Positions 52,097 to 61,225 of a stretch of 64,000 bases of DNA are shown piece by piece. The notes under the pieces were generated by a model. It was given only the letters and a program-made list of their open reading frames with translations, was not told the origin of the DNA and did not search any database. Numbering within the stretch: position 1 is the stretch's first letter; every line of letters begins with the position of its first letter. The position numbers and the translations under genes were made by a program. The DNA is from Robertmurraya sp047302285 (GTDB lineage Bacteria > Bacillota > Bacilli > Bacillales > Cytobacillaceae): assembly GCF_047302285.1 (NCBI RefSeq), contig NZ_CP154845.1, forward strand, positions 1,612,001 to 1,676,000, read 5' to 3'.

Positions 52097-52579
52097 ATGG
52101 AGATATTATATTGGACCATTATTATTGCATTGTTCGTGATTTCTTTTATAGGATTAATTTATCCAATTGTTCCAAGTGTCCTTTTTATATTAGGAGGATA
52201 CATTTTATACGGATTATTCTTCAGCTTTGAACCATTTAACTGGTTTTTCTGGGTCGTGCAAGGGTTACTGATCATATTATTATTTGTAGCGGACTTTGTG
52301 GCAAATTTGCTTGGGATAAAAAAATACGGTGGATCGAAGGCTGGAATCTGGGGGAGTACCATTGGTATATTAGTTGGTCCCTTTGTCATTCCTTTTCTCG
52401 GGATTATCATTGGTCCTTTTCTAGGCGCTGTACTCGCTGAATGGCTCGTCAATAAAAAAGGATTTAAAGAGGGGATTACCATCGGGTTTGGCTCTGTCAT
52501 AGGATTTATTAGTAGTGTCGTAACGAAGGGCTTAATTCAAGCGTTAATGATCATTTATTTCTTCGTCATAGCGACATAA
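52097..52579 (+). CDS. yqgC: DUF456 membrane protein YqgC
   Basis: 160 residues with four or five helices and the Gly-rich DUF456 pattern GSKAGIWGSTIGILVGPFVIPFLGIIIGPFLGAVLAEWL in parts. Function unknown. AAAGAGGAG precedes ATG 52097. Downstream, fnr is convergent. In B. subtilis yqgC lies next to sodA, so the intervening fnr gene is an insertion. Confidence 0.88.
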   Translation: MEILYWTIIIALFVISFIGLIYPIVPSVLFILGGYILYGLFFSFEPFNWFFWVVQGLLIILLFVADFVANLLGIKKYGGSKAGIWGSTIGILVGPFVIPFLGIIIGPFLGAVLAEWLVNKKGFKEGITIGFGSVIGFISSVVTKGLIQALMIIYFFVIAT

Positions 52580-52588
52580 ATAAAATAA

Positions 52589-52622
52589 GCCAGATATCGG
52601 CAAATTACCTTTCATATCTGGC
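52589..52622 (-). terminator. Terminator for the fnr-type gene
   Basis: GCCAGATAT and ATATCTGGC form a 9-bp stem. On the minus strand it is followed by TTATTTTATTT; on the plus strand there is no T-run. Confidence 0.7.
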
Positions 52623-52631
52623 CATCTGTTA

Positions 52632-53327
52632 TTAATTTATTCCACAAATCTCGTAAGGACAGTTCTGACAATCAACACTTTCTTTTAAATAATTGATATT
52701 TTTAATGGTTAGCTTCTGTTGATTATACGAAATGACATCTTTCTCACGAAGCTCCTTTAACATCCTTTGAATCACTTCTCTTGTGCCATAAGTAAAATTG
52801 GCCAGTTCTTGATGAGTAAGAGGTAAATCGATGAGAATTCCTTCATCCGTCATCACGCCGTAACTATTACATAATCGGATGAGAATGGAGTAGAGGCCAC
52901 CCTTTTTCCCATTCATCATTAAATCTTGACATTTCATTTGTGCTTTTAAATAACGTGTGCTTAACCATGAGGATAAAGCATTTAATACAAGTTGATTGCT
53001 GTGAACAAAGTCTTCGAAATCAGCACGTTTAATCATCAGCATTTCGCAATCGGTAAATGTCTTCGCATAAAAATGATATTTCGCTTGAGGTTTGAATAGC
53101 TGGTATTCGATAATCAATTCTTCGCCAGATAAGATTTTCAAGATGAATTCTTTACCTTTCATATGAACACGGCCAAGTGCAACGCTCCCACGTAATAGTA
53201 TGAAAATATGATCAACTGAATCTCTTTCATTGAATAAAATCGTGCCTGCTTTATACTTTTGTATCGTTTCTTTATCAATAAATTCTTGTATGAGGAGGCT
53301 GTATAGAGAGATAGTGGACTCTTTCAT
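52632..53327 (-). CDS. fnr: Fnr-type oxygen-sensing transcription regulator
   Basis: 231 residues from ATG 53327 (complement), preceded by GGAGTGAG. N-terminal cyclic-nucleotide-binding fold (TILFNERDSVDHIFILLRGSVALG), C-terminal winged helix with LTHQELANFTYGTREVIQRMLKEL, and a C-terminal cluster site CQNCPYEIC, spacing C-x2-C-x4-C at residues 220, 223 and 228. B. subtilis Fnr binds 4Fe-4S through cysteines of the same spacing, so an oxygen-labile cluster is inferred. Located between yqgC and sodA. It could be a paralogue rather than the narK-linked Fnr. Confidence 0.85.
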   Translation of the reverse strand: MKESTISLYSLLIQEFIDKETIQKYKAGTILFNERDSVDHIFILLRGSVALGRVHMKGKEFILKILSGEELIIEYQLFKPQAKYHFYAKTFTDCEMLMIKRADFEDFVHSNQLVLNALSSWLSTRYLKAQMKCQDLMMNGKKGGLYSILIRLCNSYGVMTDEGILIDLPLTHQELANFTYGTREVIQRMLKELREKDVISYNQQKLTIKNINYLKESVDCQNCPYEICGIN

Positions 53328-53370
53328 GATCTCACTCCAATTTTCAGATTTTCTTCTTGTTAAAATCAAT

Positions 53371-53386
53371 TGTGATATTCTTCACT
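53371..53386. promoter_or_regulatory. Possible Fnr box upstream of fnr
   Basis: TGTGATATTCTTCACT fits TGTGA-N6-TCACT, the Fnr/Crp-type palindrome. It lies 44 nt before the fnr start codon in the divergent region shared with sodA. Confidence 0.65.
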
Positions 53387-53496
53387 TTTGACTTTAGAAA
53401 AATATTGCATCACTGTCAATATCGTTAAACACTAGAAATCTCTATTGTTACGGTGTTTATCACTGAAAACGTTGATATGTAGGGAAATATAAACTC

Positions 53497-53526
53497 TTGA
53501 CAATTTATTGAACTTTGTAATAAAAA
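53497..53526 (+). promoter_or_regulatory. Possible promoter of sodA
   Basis: TTGACA (53497-53502) followed by TAAAAA at 53521 (spacing 18). The rest of the 400-nt fnr-sodA gap (53328-53727) shows no other clear signal apart from the Fnr box; the leader is AT-rich. Confidence 0.45.
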
Positions 53527-53727
53527 CTTACAACTTATTGAAGGAAAAAGAAAATGAATGTGGAATACTATCAAGTGGATAGGAAACAATAGTTATGTTG
53601 CCTAAGTCATTATATTTGAAAGGAATTTCTGACTTTGGTAATCTTAACTTAGAACATTGGAAATATTTCTTAATTTAATATAGGAATATTTCTAAAATAT
53701 TTTATATTACATAGGGAGGAATTTAAG

Positions 53728-54336
53728 ATGGCTTTTGAATTACCACAATTACCTTACGCTTATGATGCACTAGAACCACATATCGACAAAGAAACGATGA
53801 ACATTCACCACACAAAACATCACAACACATATGTAACAAACTTAAATGCTGCTTTAGAAGGAAATGAGGAATTACTATCTAAATCAGTTGAAGAGGTTGT
53901 ATCTAACCTCGATGCGGTTCCAGAAGCTGCACGTACTGCTGTACGTAATAATGGTGGTGGACATGCTAACCACTCTTTATTCTGGACAATCCTTTCACCA
54001 AATGGCGGTGGCGCTCCAGCTGGAGAACTAGCCGATGCGATTACAGCTAAATTTGGAAGCTTTGATAATTTCAAGGCAGAGTTCACTAAAGCTGCTACAA
54101 CTCGTTTCGGTTCTGGTTGGGCTTGGCTAGTTGTGAATAATGGTGAGTTAGAAGTAACAAGTACTCCAAACCAAGATTCTCCTTTAATGGAAGGTAAGAC
54201 TCCTGTTTTAGGTCTTGATGTTTGGGAACATGCTTACTACTTAAACTATCAAAACCGTCGTCCTGACTACATCGGTGCATTCTGGAATGTAGTAAACTGG
54301 GATGAAGTAGCAAAGCGTTACAGCGCTGCAAAATAA
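53728..54336 (+). CDS. sodA: Superoxide dismutase (Mn type)
   Basis: 202 residues. Metal ligands: His27 in MNIHHTKHH, His in NGGGHANHSLFW, and DVWEHAYYLNYQNRRPDYI with Asp and His. Gly/Gln pattern of Mn-SOD (NGGGHANH and DVWEHAYY) is visible; metal choice is inferred from family. It removes superoxide in the cytoplasm. Start ATG 53728 follows AGGGAGGAA. Divergent from an Fnr-type regulator, which would make an oxygen link plausible. Confidence 0.97.
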   Translation: MAFELPQLPYAYDALEPHIDKETMNIHHTKHHNTYVTNLNAALEGNEELLSKSVEEVVSNLDAVPEAARTAVRNNGGGHANHSLFWTILSPNGGGAPAGELADAITAKFGSFDNFKAEFTKAATTRFGSGWAWLVVNNGELEVTSTPNQDSPLMEGKTPVLGLDVWEHAYYLNYQNRRPDYIGAFWNVVNWDEVAKRYSAAK

Positions 54337-54350
54337 TTTAAAGATTCGTC

Positions 54351-54381
54351 AAGCAGAGGGGTTCTTCCTTCTGCTTTTTTT
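54351..54381 (+). terminator. Terminator after sodA
   Basis: AAGCAGAGGG and CCTTCTGCTT pair with one G-T, then a T-run. Confidence 0.9.
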
Positions 54382-54453
54382 GATCGTCTTAATTGTGCAT
54401 AATCATACTCTGTTTGTTAGAAACTACCCCTTAGATATAAAGGGGAGAATTTA

Positions 54454-55665
54454 ATGAGTAAAATAAATAAACTGCTTGGTGATGTGGAACTAACAAGAGA
54501 TCTATCTATATTACTAATGATTGGGGGATTATATTCCCTTAGCATTGCTCTATCGAATACGTTTGTAAATATTTATTTATGGAAGCAATCTGGTGAATTT
54601 CGAGATTTAGGGATGTACAACCTAGCTGTCGTCGTATTACAGCCAATTACGTTTATTCTTGCAGGCAGGTGGGCTAAGAAAATTGACAGAGTGATTGTGC
54701 TTAGGATCGGTGTCATTTTTTTAGCTCTCTTTTATTTGACCGTTTTAATTATTGGTACACATGCATCCAAGTATTTGTTACTACTCGGCGGCTTACTTGG
54801 GATAGGCTACGGATTTTACTGGCTAGCTTATAATGTACTCACCTTCGAAATTACCGAACCAGAGACAAGAGATTTCTTTAATGGCTTTCTAGGAATTTTA
54901 TCTTCTGTTGGTGGGATGATTGGCCCTATTGCTGCTGGATTTATAATTTCTAAGATGGAAAAGTTCATTGGCTATTCAATCGTTTTTGGAATTTCACTAG
55001 GATTGTTTTCCTTAGCCGTATTCTTAAGTTTTTCGCTGAAAAGGAGACCAGCACAAGGGAAATATTACTTTGTTCGAATCTTACAGGAAAGAAAGCATAA
55101 TAAAAATTGGAAGCTCATCAATAATGCTCATTTTTTCCAAGGTCTTAGAGAGGGAACATTTGCCTTTATTATTTCTGTTTTTGTCTTCATCGCAACAGAA
55201 AGTGAGTTGTCCTTAGGTACCTTTGGTTTAATTAATTCAGGAGTTGCATTTGTTGCCTATTACTTCGCTTCAAGGATGATTAAAAAAGAAATGAGAAAAA
55301 AAGCGATTTTGACGGGAGGAATCATTTTATACTTATCCATCTTTCTCATTGTGTTTGACCCAACCTATGTACGGCTTCTCATTTACGCTGGTGTAATTGC
55401 CATCGCCTATCCACTTTTACTTGTTCCATATATGTCAATGACGTACGATGTAATCGGCAGAGGATGGAAAGCTGCAGAGATGAGAATCGAGTACATTGTC
55501 GTAAAGGAAATCTTTTTAAATGCTGGCCGGGTTATATCGATTATCTTGTTTATCTTAGGAATATCTTTTTATGAACCTGACAAGGTTATCCCTATCTTGT
55601 TGCTCCTACTCGGAGCAGGACACACATTGATTTATTTTTTCATTCGAAAAGTAAAGCTTACTTAA
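54454..55665 (+). CDS. yqgE: MFS transporter YqgE
   Basis: 403 residues with about twelve hydrophobic helices. Motifs of the major facilitator superfamily are loose (AGRWAKKIDRVIVLRIG in the loop 2-3 region). The location after sodA and before pbpA corresponds to yqgE. Substrate unknown. GGGGAGA precedes ATG 54454. Confidence 0.88.
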   Translation: MSKINKLLGDVELTRDLSILLMIGGLYSLSIALSNTFVNIYLWKQSGEFRDLGMYNLAVVVLQPITFILAGRWAKKIDRVIVLRIGVIFLALFYLTVLIIGTHASKYLLLLGGLLGIGYGFYWLAYNVLTFEITEPETRDFFNGFLGILSSVGGMIGPIAAGFIISKMEKFIGYSIVFGISLGLFSLAVFLSFSLKRRPAQGKYYFVRILQERKHNKNWKLINNAHFFQGLREGTFAFIISVFVFIATESELSLGTFGLINSGVAFVAYYFASRMIKKEMRKKAILTGGIILYLSIFLIVFDPTYVRLLIYAGVIAIAYPLLLVPYMSMTYDVIGRGWKAAEMRIEYIVVKEIFLNAGRVISIILFILGISFYEPDKVIPILLLLLGAGHTLIYFFIRKVKLT

Positions 55666-55692
55666 GGAAAGGGGAGCCCCTTTCCTTCTTTC
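55666..55692 (+). terminator. Terminator after yqgE
   Basis: GGAAAGGGG and CCCCTTTCC form a 9-bp stem with a 2-nt loop, then TTCTTTC. Confidence 0.75.
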
Positions 55693-55864
55693 ATGATCGA
55701 AAATATATCTTTTGAATGGTCTAGCAAAAGTTCTCAAGCGCTAAGTAAACTTCAAATGCTATTATTGGAAGAATCTTTTTGTTGCTTACTAATAGATATT
55801 TAAGATTGTTTCATTTACAATAAAAATATTGTCATAATGCACCCGAGGAAGTAGGTTTTACAAA

Positions 55865-58033
55865 ATGGTTCAAAAAGAAAAAAAGAAAAAGAAAGTTATT
55901 CCAGTTCGTTTGAATTTACTGTTTTTTGTCGTGTTTTTTCTATTTTCTGTTTTGATTCTTCGTCTTGGAGTCGTTCAAATTGTTTATGGAGATGACTATA
56001 AGCGTGAAATCGAAAGAACAGAGGATATTACAGTCAATAACCCCGTTCCAAGAGGAAAAATGTATGATACAAATGGCAAAGTGATTGTTGATAATACACC
56101 GAAAAATGCTATTACATACACAAATTTTGGAGCGAGCCAAAGTGAAATGCTTGAGGTTGCAGAACGATTAGCCCAATTAATCGAGCTTAAGCCTGATAAG
56201 GTGCAAGAAAGAGATAAAAAAGATTATTGGATTATTAAAAATTCTGAACGGGCAGCAGATAAAGTGTCTGAAGAGGAACATGAAACATTAAAAGAAGAGC
56301 TTGATACGAAAGAATATAATAAAGCGGTTTATAATCTTCAGCTCGATCGAATTACAGACGAAGAGCTTAACGAACTATCGACTCAGGATTTAGAAATTTT
56401 AGCGATATATCGAGCATTCAGTAGCGGTTATGCTTTGACTCCACAAATTGTGAAAAATGAAGATGTGACACAAACTGAATTTGCCCTTGTGAGTGAAAAT
56501 TTACAATATCTTCCTGGTGTTGATACGACAACGGATTGGGAACGTTCCTATGCCTATGGCAGCACATTAAGGACTGTTCTGGGAACAGTAACAGACTCGG
56601 ATAAAGGAATTCCAAAGGAAGAGCTTGATTATTATTTAGCACGAGATTATAACCGTAATGATCGAGTTGGAATAAGCTACATTGAAAAGCAGTATGAAGA
56701 TGTTTTGCATGGTCAAAAAGCAAAGGTGAAAAATATTACCGATAAATCAGGGAAGGTTATTGAAACTGAGGTTGTATCGGAAGGACAAAGAGGGAAAGAT
56801 CTCGTATTAACGATTGATATGGATTTACAGCTTGCTGTGGAATCAATCATAGAAGAAGAATTAAGAGATGCAAAGAAAACAGCAAGAACGGAATTACTAG
56901 ATCGTGCTTTTGTCGTGATGATGGATCCGAATACAGGCGATGTTTTAACAATGGCAGGCAAGCAGATTGGAAAAGATTCGGAGACAGGTAAAACCGAGAT
57001 GAAGGATTTTGCGTTAGGAAATATTTCGACCTCCTACAATGTCGGTTCAACGGTTAAGGGAGCAACGATCTTAACTGGTTATCAAACTGGTGCCATCAAA
57101 CCAGGGACAGTCTTTTATGATGAACCGTTGAAAATTGCTGCATCAAAACCAATAAGTTCTTGGAAGAGCTTTGGGAATGTCAATGATGTTCGTGCTCTAC
57201 GGGTCTCATCAAACGTGTATATGTTTAAGACGGTGATTGAGATTGGCGAAGGACATTATCGGTATGATAAACCTTTACCAATTAATACGAAAGCATTTGA
57301 TACGATTCGAGATTCTTTCGCCCAATTTGGATTGGGTACAAGGACAGGAATCGATCTCCCCAATGAGTCAACCGGCTATGAAGGCACATTAAAGGGCCCC
57401 GCCCAATTGCTCTTTTTATCCATAGGTCAGTACGACACTTACACACCAATGCAATTAGCGCAATACGTTTCAACGATTGCAAATGGAGGAAATCGAATAC
57501 AGCCACGTATGGTGAAAGAAATTCGCGCTCCATTGATGGATACAAACGAGTTAGGACCTGTAGTACAAGAAATAAGCCCAACGGTTCTAAATCGTCTTAA
57601 CCTTGAAAAAGGCTGGATGGATATTATCCATGAGGGCTTCCGCCAAGTAACCCAGCATCCTGAAGGAACAGCTTATGGAAAATTCCGTACTGCCTCATAT
57701 TCTCCAGCAGGTAAGACTGGAACAGCTCAAGGCTTTTACGATGGACCTGAAAGAAGTAGATTTGAGGTTCCACCTGAAGTCATGAACTTAAGCTTTGTTG
57801 GCTATGCTCCACATAATAACCCTGAGGTTGCTATCGCAGTTGTCGTCCCATGGGCCTATCAAGGAAGAAGCGGCGGCCACTCTGCTAACACGCAGATTGG
57901 ACGTAGAGCATTAGATGCTTACTTCGAACTTAAGAAAACGAGAGAAGAAGAGAAGTTGAAGCAAAACTCCGTAGTTGAAAATGGCGAGAGTAGCAAAGAA
58001 ATTGATGAGCAAGAAGAAACTGAAGAGGAATAA
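55865..58033 (+). CDS. pbpA: Class B penicillin-binding protein 2A (PbpA)
   Basis: 722 residues. Short basic cytoplasmic tail, one membrane helix (LLFFVVFFLFSVLILRLGVVQ), dimerisation domain with VNNPVPRGKMYDTNGKVI, and a transpeptidase domain carrying STVK (SxxK, near residue 395), SSN (SxN, near 450) and KTGTAQ (KTG, near 615). It crosslinks peptidoglycan during elongation or germination in Bacillus. The C-terminal tail is acidic. Located after yqgE and before pst as in B. subtilis. Confidence 0.94.
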   Translation: MVQKEKKKKKVIPVRLNLLFFVVFFLFSVLILRLGVVQIVYGDDYKREIERTEDITVNNPVPRGKMYDTNGKVIVDNTPKNAITYTNFGASQSEMLEVAERLAQLIELKPDKVQERDKKDYWIIKNSERAADKVSEEEHETLKEELDTKEYNKAVYNLQLDRITDEELNELSTQDLEILAIYRAFSSGYALTPQIVKNEDVTQTEFALVSENLQYLPGVDTTTDWERSYAYGSTLRTVLGTVTDSDKGIPKEELDYYLARDYNRNDRVGISYIEKQYEDVLHGQKAKVKNITDKSGKVIETEVVSEGQRGKDLVLTIDMDLQLAVESIIEEELRDAKKTARTELLDRAFVVMMDPNTGDVLTMAGKQIGKDSETGKTEMKDFALGNISTSYNVGSTVKGATILTGYQTGAIKPGTVFYDEPLKIAASKPISSWKSFGNVNDVRALRVSSNVYMFKTVIEIGEGHYRYDKPLPINTKAFDTIRDSFAQFGLGTRTGIDLPNESTGYEGTLKGPAQLLFLSIGQYDTYTPMQLAQYVSTIANGGNRIQPRMVKEIRAPLMDTNELGPVVQEISPTVLNRLNLEKGWMDIIHEGFRQVTQHPEGTAYGKFRTASYSPAGKTGTAQGFYDGPERSRFEVPPEVMNLSFVGYAPHNNPEVAIAVVVPWAYQGRSGGHSANTQIGRRALDAYFELKKTREEEKLKQNSVVENGESSKEIDEQEETEEE

Positions 58034-58039
58034 CCTTGT

Positions 58040-58072
58040 ACTGCCCTTTCCATGCTGGAGGGGCAGTTTTTT
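58040..58072 (+). terminator. Terminator after pbpA
   Basis: CTGCCC and GGGCAG pair around an unpaired middle, then TTTTTTG. Confidence 0.85.
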
Positions 58073-58132
58073 GTTTTTAAACTAACTAATCATATGTTGT
58101 GCAAAACAATAGTGTGTCCCAAAAATTCGACT

Positions 58133-58192
58133 TTTACCTACATTTACTGCATATTTACACAACCTTTACAATTCATTAAAACCCCTTTTACA
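58133..58192 (+). promoter_or_regulatory. Six-repeat PhoP box array upstream of pstS
   Basis: TTTACC (58133), TTTACT (58143), TTTACA (58154), TTTACA (58165), TTAAAA (58176) and TTTACA (58187) occur at 10-11 bp intervals. This matches direct repeats bound by PhoP, with the last one at the -35 position. Expect strong phosphate-starvation control of pst. Confidence 0.85.
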
Positions 58193-58255
58193 GTTAAGCG
58201 TTATTCTAATACTCGTAGGACAAAACCACCAACACTCTTAGGGGGAATTAAAGAA

Positions 58256-59275
58256 ATGAAAAGTCTTAAAAAACTAGGTTTATTTTTAATCCTAGCAGCG
58301 CTAATCGCCGTAGCTGCAGCATGTGGTGGCACAGATAGTGCTGAAGAGCCAGAAGGTAATGATAGCAATACTGGAAACGAGCCTCAAACTGAAGAAACAG
58401 CAGATGCAGAAACAGAATTAGAAGGTAGCGTTGTGATAGATGGTTCTGGTACAGTTTATCCATTCATGGCAAAAATGGCTGAGAACTATATGACCAACGA
58501 ACAAGAAGGTGTTTCAGTAGAAGTAGGACGTGCTGGTACTTCTGCAGGATTTGGTAAATTCTTAGTTGACCAAGGCGGAACAGATTTCAATGATGCCTCT
58601 CGTAAAATCAAAGACGAAGAACAAGCAACAGCTGATGATTTAGGAATTGAAGTTCAAGAAATTAAAGTAGCATTAGACGGTTTAACCTTTGTTATTAACC
58701 CGGAAAATGATTGGGCGAAAGAATTAACAAGAGAAGAATTAGTTAGCATCTTCTTAGACAGTGAAGGAATTAAAAATTGGTCTGATGTTCGTCCTGATTT
58801 TCCAAATGAGCCAATTTCGAAAATGGGACCTAACGAAAACCATGGAACATATGAGTTTTTCTGGGAAACAATCCTTGAAAAAGAAGACATTGATGCTGAT
58901 ACAAATCTTCAACAAGAATACTCAATCTTAGTGGACCTTGTTTCCAAGGATAAGAACGCTATCGCATTCTTCGGTTATGGTTACTATGATAGCAACAAAG
59001 ATAAGCTTCAAGCAGTGAGTGTAGACTTTGGCAATGGTCCAGTTGAACCAAGCTTAGACACAATTGGTGAAAGCGAAGACTTTGATTATAGCCCATTCAC
59101 ACGTCCAGTATTCACATACTTGAACGTCAATATGGCAAAAGAAAAGCCACAAGTTTTAGACTATGCTATCTACGCTGTTGAAAATGCTCAAGCAATTGCA
59201 GCAGAAACTGGTTTTGCACCATTAACAGATGCGGAAATCCAAGCTTCAATTGATGCTTTAAATGGATTGAAATAA
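58256..59275 (+). CDS. pstS: Phosphate-binding lipoprotein PstS
   Basis: 339 residues from ATG 58256 behind AGGGGGAA; longer in-frame starts would fall in the PhoP array. Lipoprotein signal with AAAC at residues 20-23, a Glu/Thr-rich linker, and the phosphate-binding domain with IDGSGTVYPFMAKMAE and VEVGRAGTSAGFGKF. It captures phosphate outside the membrane for PstCA-PstB. First gene of the operon. Confidence 0.95.
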   Translation: MKSLKKLGLFLILAALIAVAAACGGTDSAEEPEGNDSNTGNEPQTEETADAETELEGSVVIDGSGTVYPFMAKMAENYMTNEQEGVSVEVGRAGTSAGFGKFLVDQGGTDFNDASRKIKDEEQATADDLGIEVQEIKVALDGLTFVINPENDWAKELTREELVSIFLDSEGIKNWSDVRPDFPNEPISKMGPNENHGTYEFFWETILEKEDIDADTNLQQEYSILVDLVSKDKNAIAFFGYGYYDSNKDKLQAVSVDFGNGPVEPSLDTIGESEDFDYSPFTRPVFTYLNVNMAKEKPQVLDYAIYAVENAQAIAAETGFAPLTDAEIQASIDALNGLK

Positions 59276-59284
59276 TTTTAAAGA

Positions 59285-59331
59285 ACTTGAAAGATGAGTG
59301 GGGGAATCTCCTCTCGTCTTTCGAGTTTTAT
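59285..59331 (+). terminator. Attenuating hairpin between pstS and pstC
   Basis: ACTTGAAAGA pairs with TCTTTCGAGT and further GAG...CTC pairs sit inside, then TTTTAT. It would reduce pstC relative to pstS, a common pattern for binding protein genes. Confidence 0.65.
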
Positions 59332-59385
59332 AAATACCTTCTTGTATATAAATAGGGTCAATTTTTTCGGAAGGGGAACGTTACG

Positions 59386-60321
59386 TTGGAAAAGTCGATT
59401 GGTCAAGTAAGAAAAATGATCGAAGAAAATAAAAAAACAGCATCATTAACGAATATTGTAGAAAAAATCATTCCCAAAACATTGCTCGTTATTGCAATCA
59501 TTTCGATTCTTACTACTTTTGGTATTTTAATTACGCTTTTGTCTGAAACGATTGCGTTTTTTAGAGAGATTTCATTTGTCGAATTTTTTACAGGTACGGT
59601 ATTAAAGCCTCTAGGGCAGAACGCACAATTTGGTGTCCTCCCACTACTTACAGGTACATTAATTTCCTCTGCTATCGCAATGGTCGTTGCAATACCGATT
59701 GGCTTAATGACAGCCGTCTATTTAAGTGAATATGCATCTGAGAAGGTACGGAAGGTTGTAAAGCCGATTTTGGAAATTCTCGCAGGAATTCCGACAATTG
59801 TATACGGCTTTTTTGCGCTTACATTTGTTACTCCCATCTTAAGATCTATAATACCAGGTTTAGAACCAACGAATATTTTGAGCCCGGGTATTGTTATGGG
59901 GATTATGATCATCCCAATGGTGGCATCACTATCGGAAGATGCTCTTGGTGCAGTTCCGAATTCCATGAGGGAAGGTGCCCTTGCATTAGGATCTACGAAA
60001 CTAGAAGTGACGTGGAAGGTCATCGTTCCAGCAGCCATTTCTGGGATCGTGGCATCATTTGTTCTTGCTATTTCCCGTGCAATTGGAGAAACAATGATTG
60101 TAACCATTGCAAGTGGAAGCTCGAAGAACTTTACCTTTGATCTTACACAGTCTATGCAAACGATGACCGCTTATATTGTAGAGGTAACTGGTGGAGATGC
60201 TCCAGCTGGCTCTACACTTTACTATAGTCTTTATGCGGTTGCGATGACGCTATTCGTCTTCACCCTTGTGATGAACCTAATTGCCCAATATATCTCTCGT
60301 AAATTTAGGGAGGAATACTAA
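59386..60321 (+). CDS. pstC: Phosphate ABC transporter permease PstC
   Basis: 311 residues with six helices. The EAA-type loop is EDALGAVPNSMREGALALGSTKLEV, and LLTGTLISSAIAMVVAIPIGL marks the family. Forms the channel with PstA. TTG 59386 is preceded by GGAAGGGGAA. Only 2 nt to pstA. Confidence 0.95.
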   Translation: MEKSIGQVRKMIEENKKTASLTNIVEKIIPKTLLVIAIISILTTFGILITLLSETIAFFREISFVEFFTGTVLKPLGQNAQFGVLPLLTGTLISSAIAMVVAIPIGLMTAVYLSEYASEKVRKVVKPILEILAGIPTIVYGFFALTFVTPILRSIIPGLEPTNILSPGIVMGIMIIPMVASLSEDALGAVPNSMREGALALGSTKLEVTWKVIVPAAISGIVASFVLAISRAIGETMIVTIASGSSKNFTFDLTQSMQTMTAYIVEVTGGDAPAGSTLYYSLYAVAMTLFVFTLVMNLIAQYISRKFREEY

Positions 60322-60323
60322 AA

Positions 60324-61208
60324 ATGAAATATTTTGACTCAGGACAAATACAGAAAAAATTAGGTTCACGCTTATTCTTGAATCAGTTTGCAAAAAGATT
60401 ATTTTTTCTTGCCACTTTAGTAGGGCTAGTGGTACTCGTTATCCTTATTTATCGTGTGTTTAGAGATAGTATTGGATGGATCGATTTTGATTTTTTAACA
60501 AATAAGCTTTCAACGGATCCCGAGAAAGCAGGAATTCTTGGAGCGATTACAGGAACTTTCTGGCTCATGCTCGTTGTTGCACCAGTCACTTTCTTTCTTG
60601 GGGTTGGTACAGCTATTTATCTTGAAGAATTTGCGAAGAAGGGGCGCTTTCAGTCCTTTATCCAAACGAATATATCCAATCTTGCTGGTGTACCATCAAT
60701 CGTTTTCGGTTTACTAGGATTGACCGTTTTTGTAAGAGGTCTAGGCTTAGGCTCAGTTGTTTTAGCCGGTGGATTGACAATGGCTTTGTTGGTCCTTCCG
60801 ATTGTCGTGGTAAGTGCCCAAGAAGCCATACGTGCGGTTCCGCAATATTTACGGGATGCCTCATACGGGATGGGAGCGACAAAGTGGCAAACGATTAAAA
60901 ATGTCGTTTTACCAGCAGCGATTCCAGGAATTTTAACAGGAATCATATTGGCATTATCTAGAGCAATTGGAGAAACAGCACCATTAGTTGTACTAGGTAT
61001 TCCAGCGCTTATCATTCCATTGCCAGATGGAATATTTGATCGATTCACAGTAATGCCTATGCAGATTTATTATTGGACGATCGATGCTGCGTTAGTTGCA
61101 GAATATATAAACTTAGCAGCGGCTTCGATTATCGTTTTATTGTTCATATTATTTTTAATGAATTCAGTAGCAATCTTTATTCGGAATAAATATCAGAAGA
61201 GATACTGA
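60324..61208 (+). CDS. pstA: Phosphate ABC transporter permease PstA
   Basis: 294 residues with six helices. EAA loop QEAIRAVPQYLRDASYGMGATKWQTI. It pairs with PstC. Start ATG 60324 with TAGGGAGGAA before. Its stop TGA overlaps a possible pstB ATG at 61208. Confidence 0.95.
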   Translation: MKYFDSGQIQKKLGSRLFLNQFAKRLFFLATLVGLVVLVILIYRVFRDSIGWIDFDFLTNKLSTDPEKAGILGAITGTFWLMLVVAPVTFFLGVGTAIYLEEFAKKGRFQSFIQTNISNLAGVPSIVFGLLGLTVFVRGLGLGSVVLAGGLTMALLVLPIVVVSAQEAIRAVPQYLRDASYGMGATKWQTIKNVVLPAAIPGILTGIILALSRAIGETAPLVVLGIPALIIPLPDGIFDRFTVMPMQIYYWTIDAALVAEYINLAAASIIVLLFILFLMNSVAIFIRNKYQKRY

Positions 61209-61225
61209 TGAAGGGAATGAAAAGA

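Noticed and set aside
58052..58255. N-terminal extension of pstS
   Set aside because: It would place the PhoP repeats inside coding sequence and hide the lipoprotein signal; ATG 58256 has AGGGGGAA before it.
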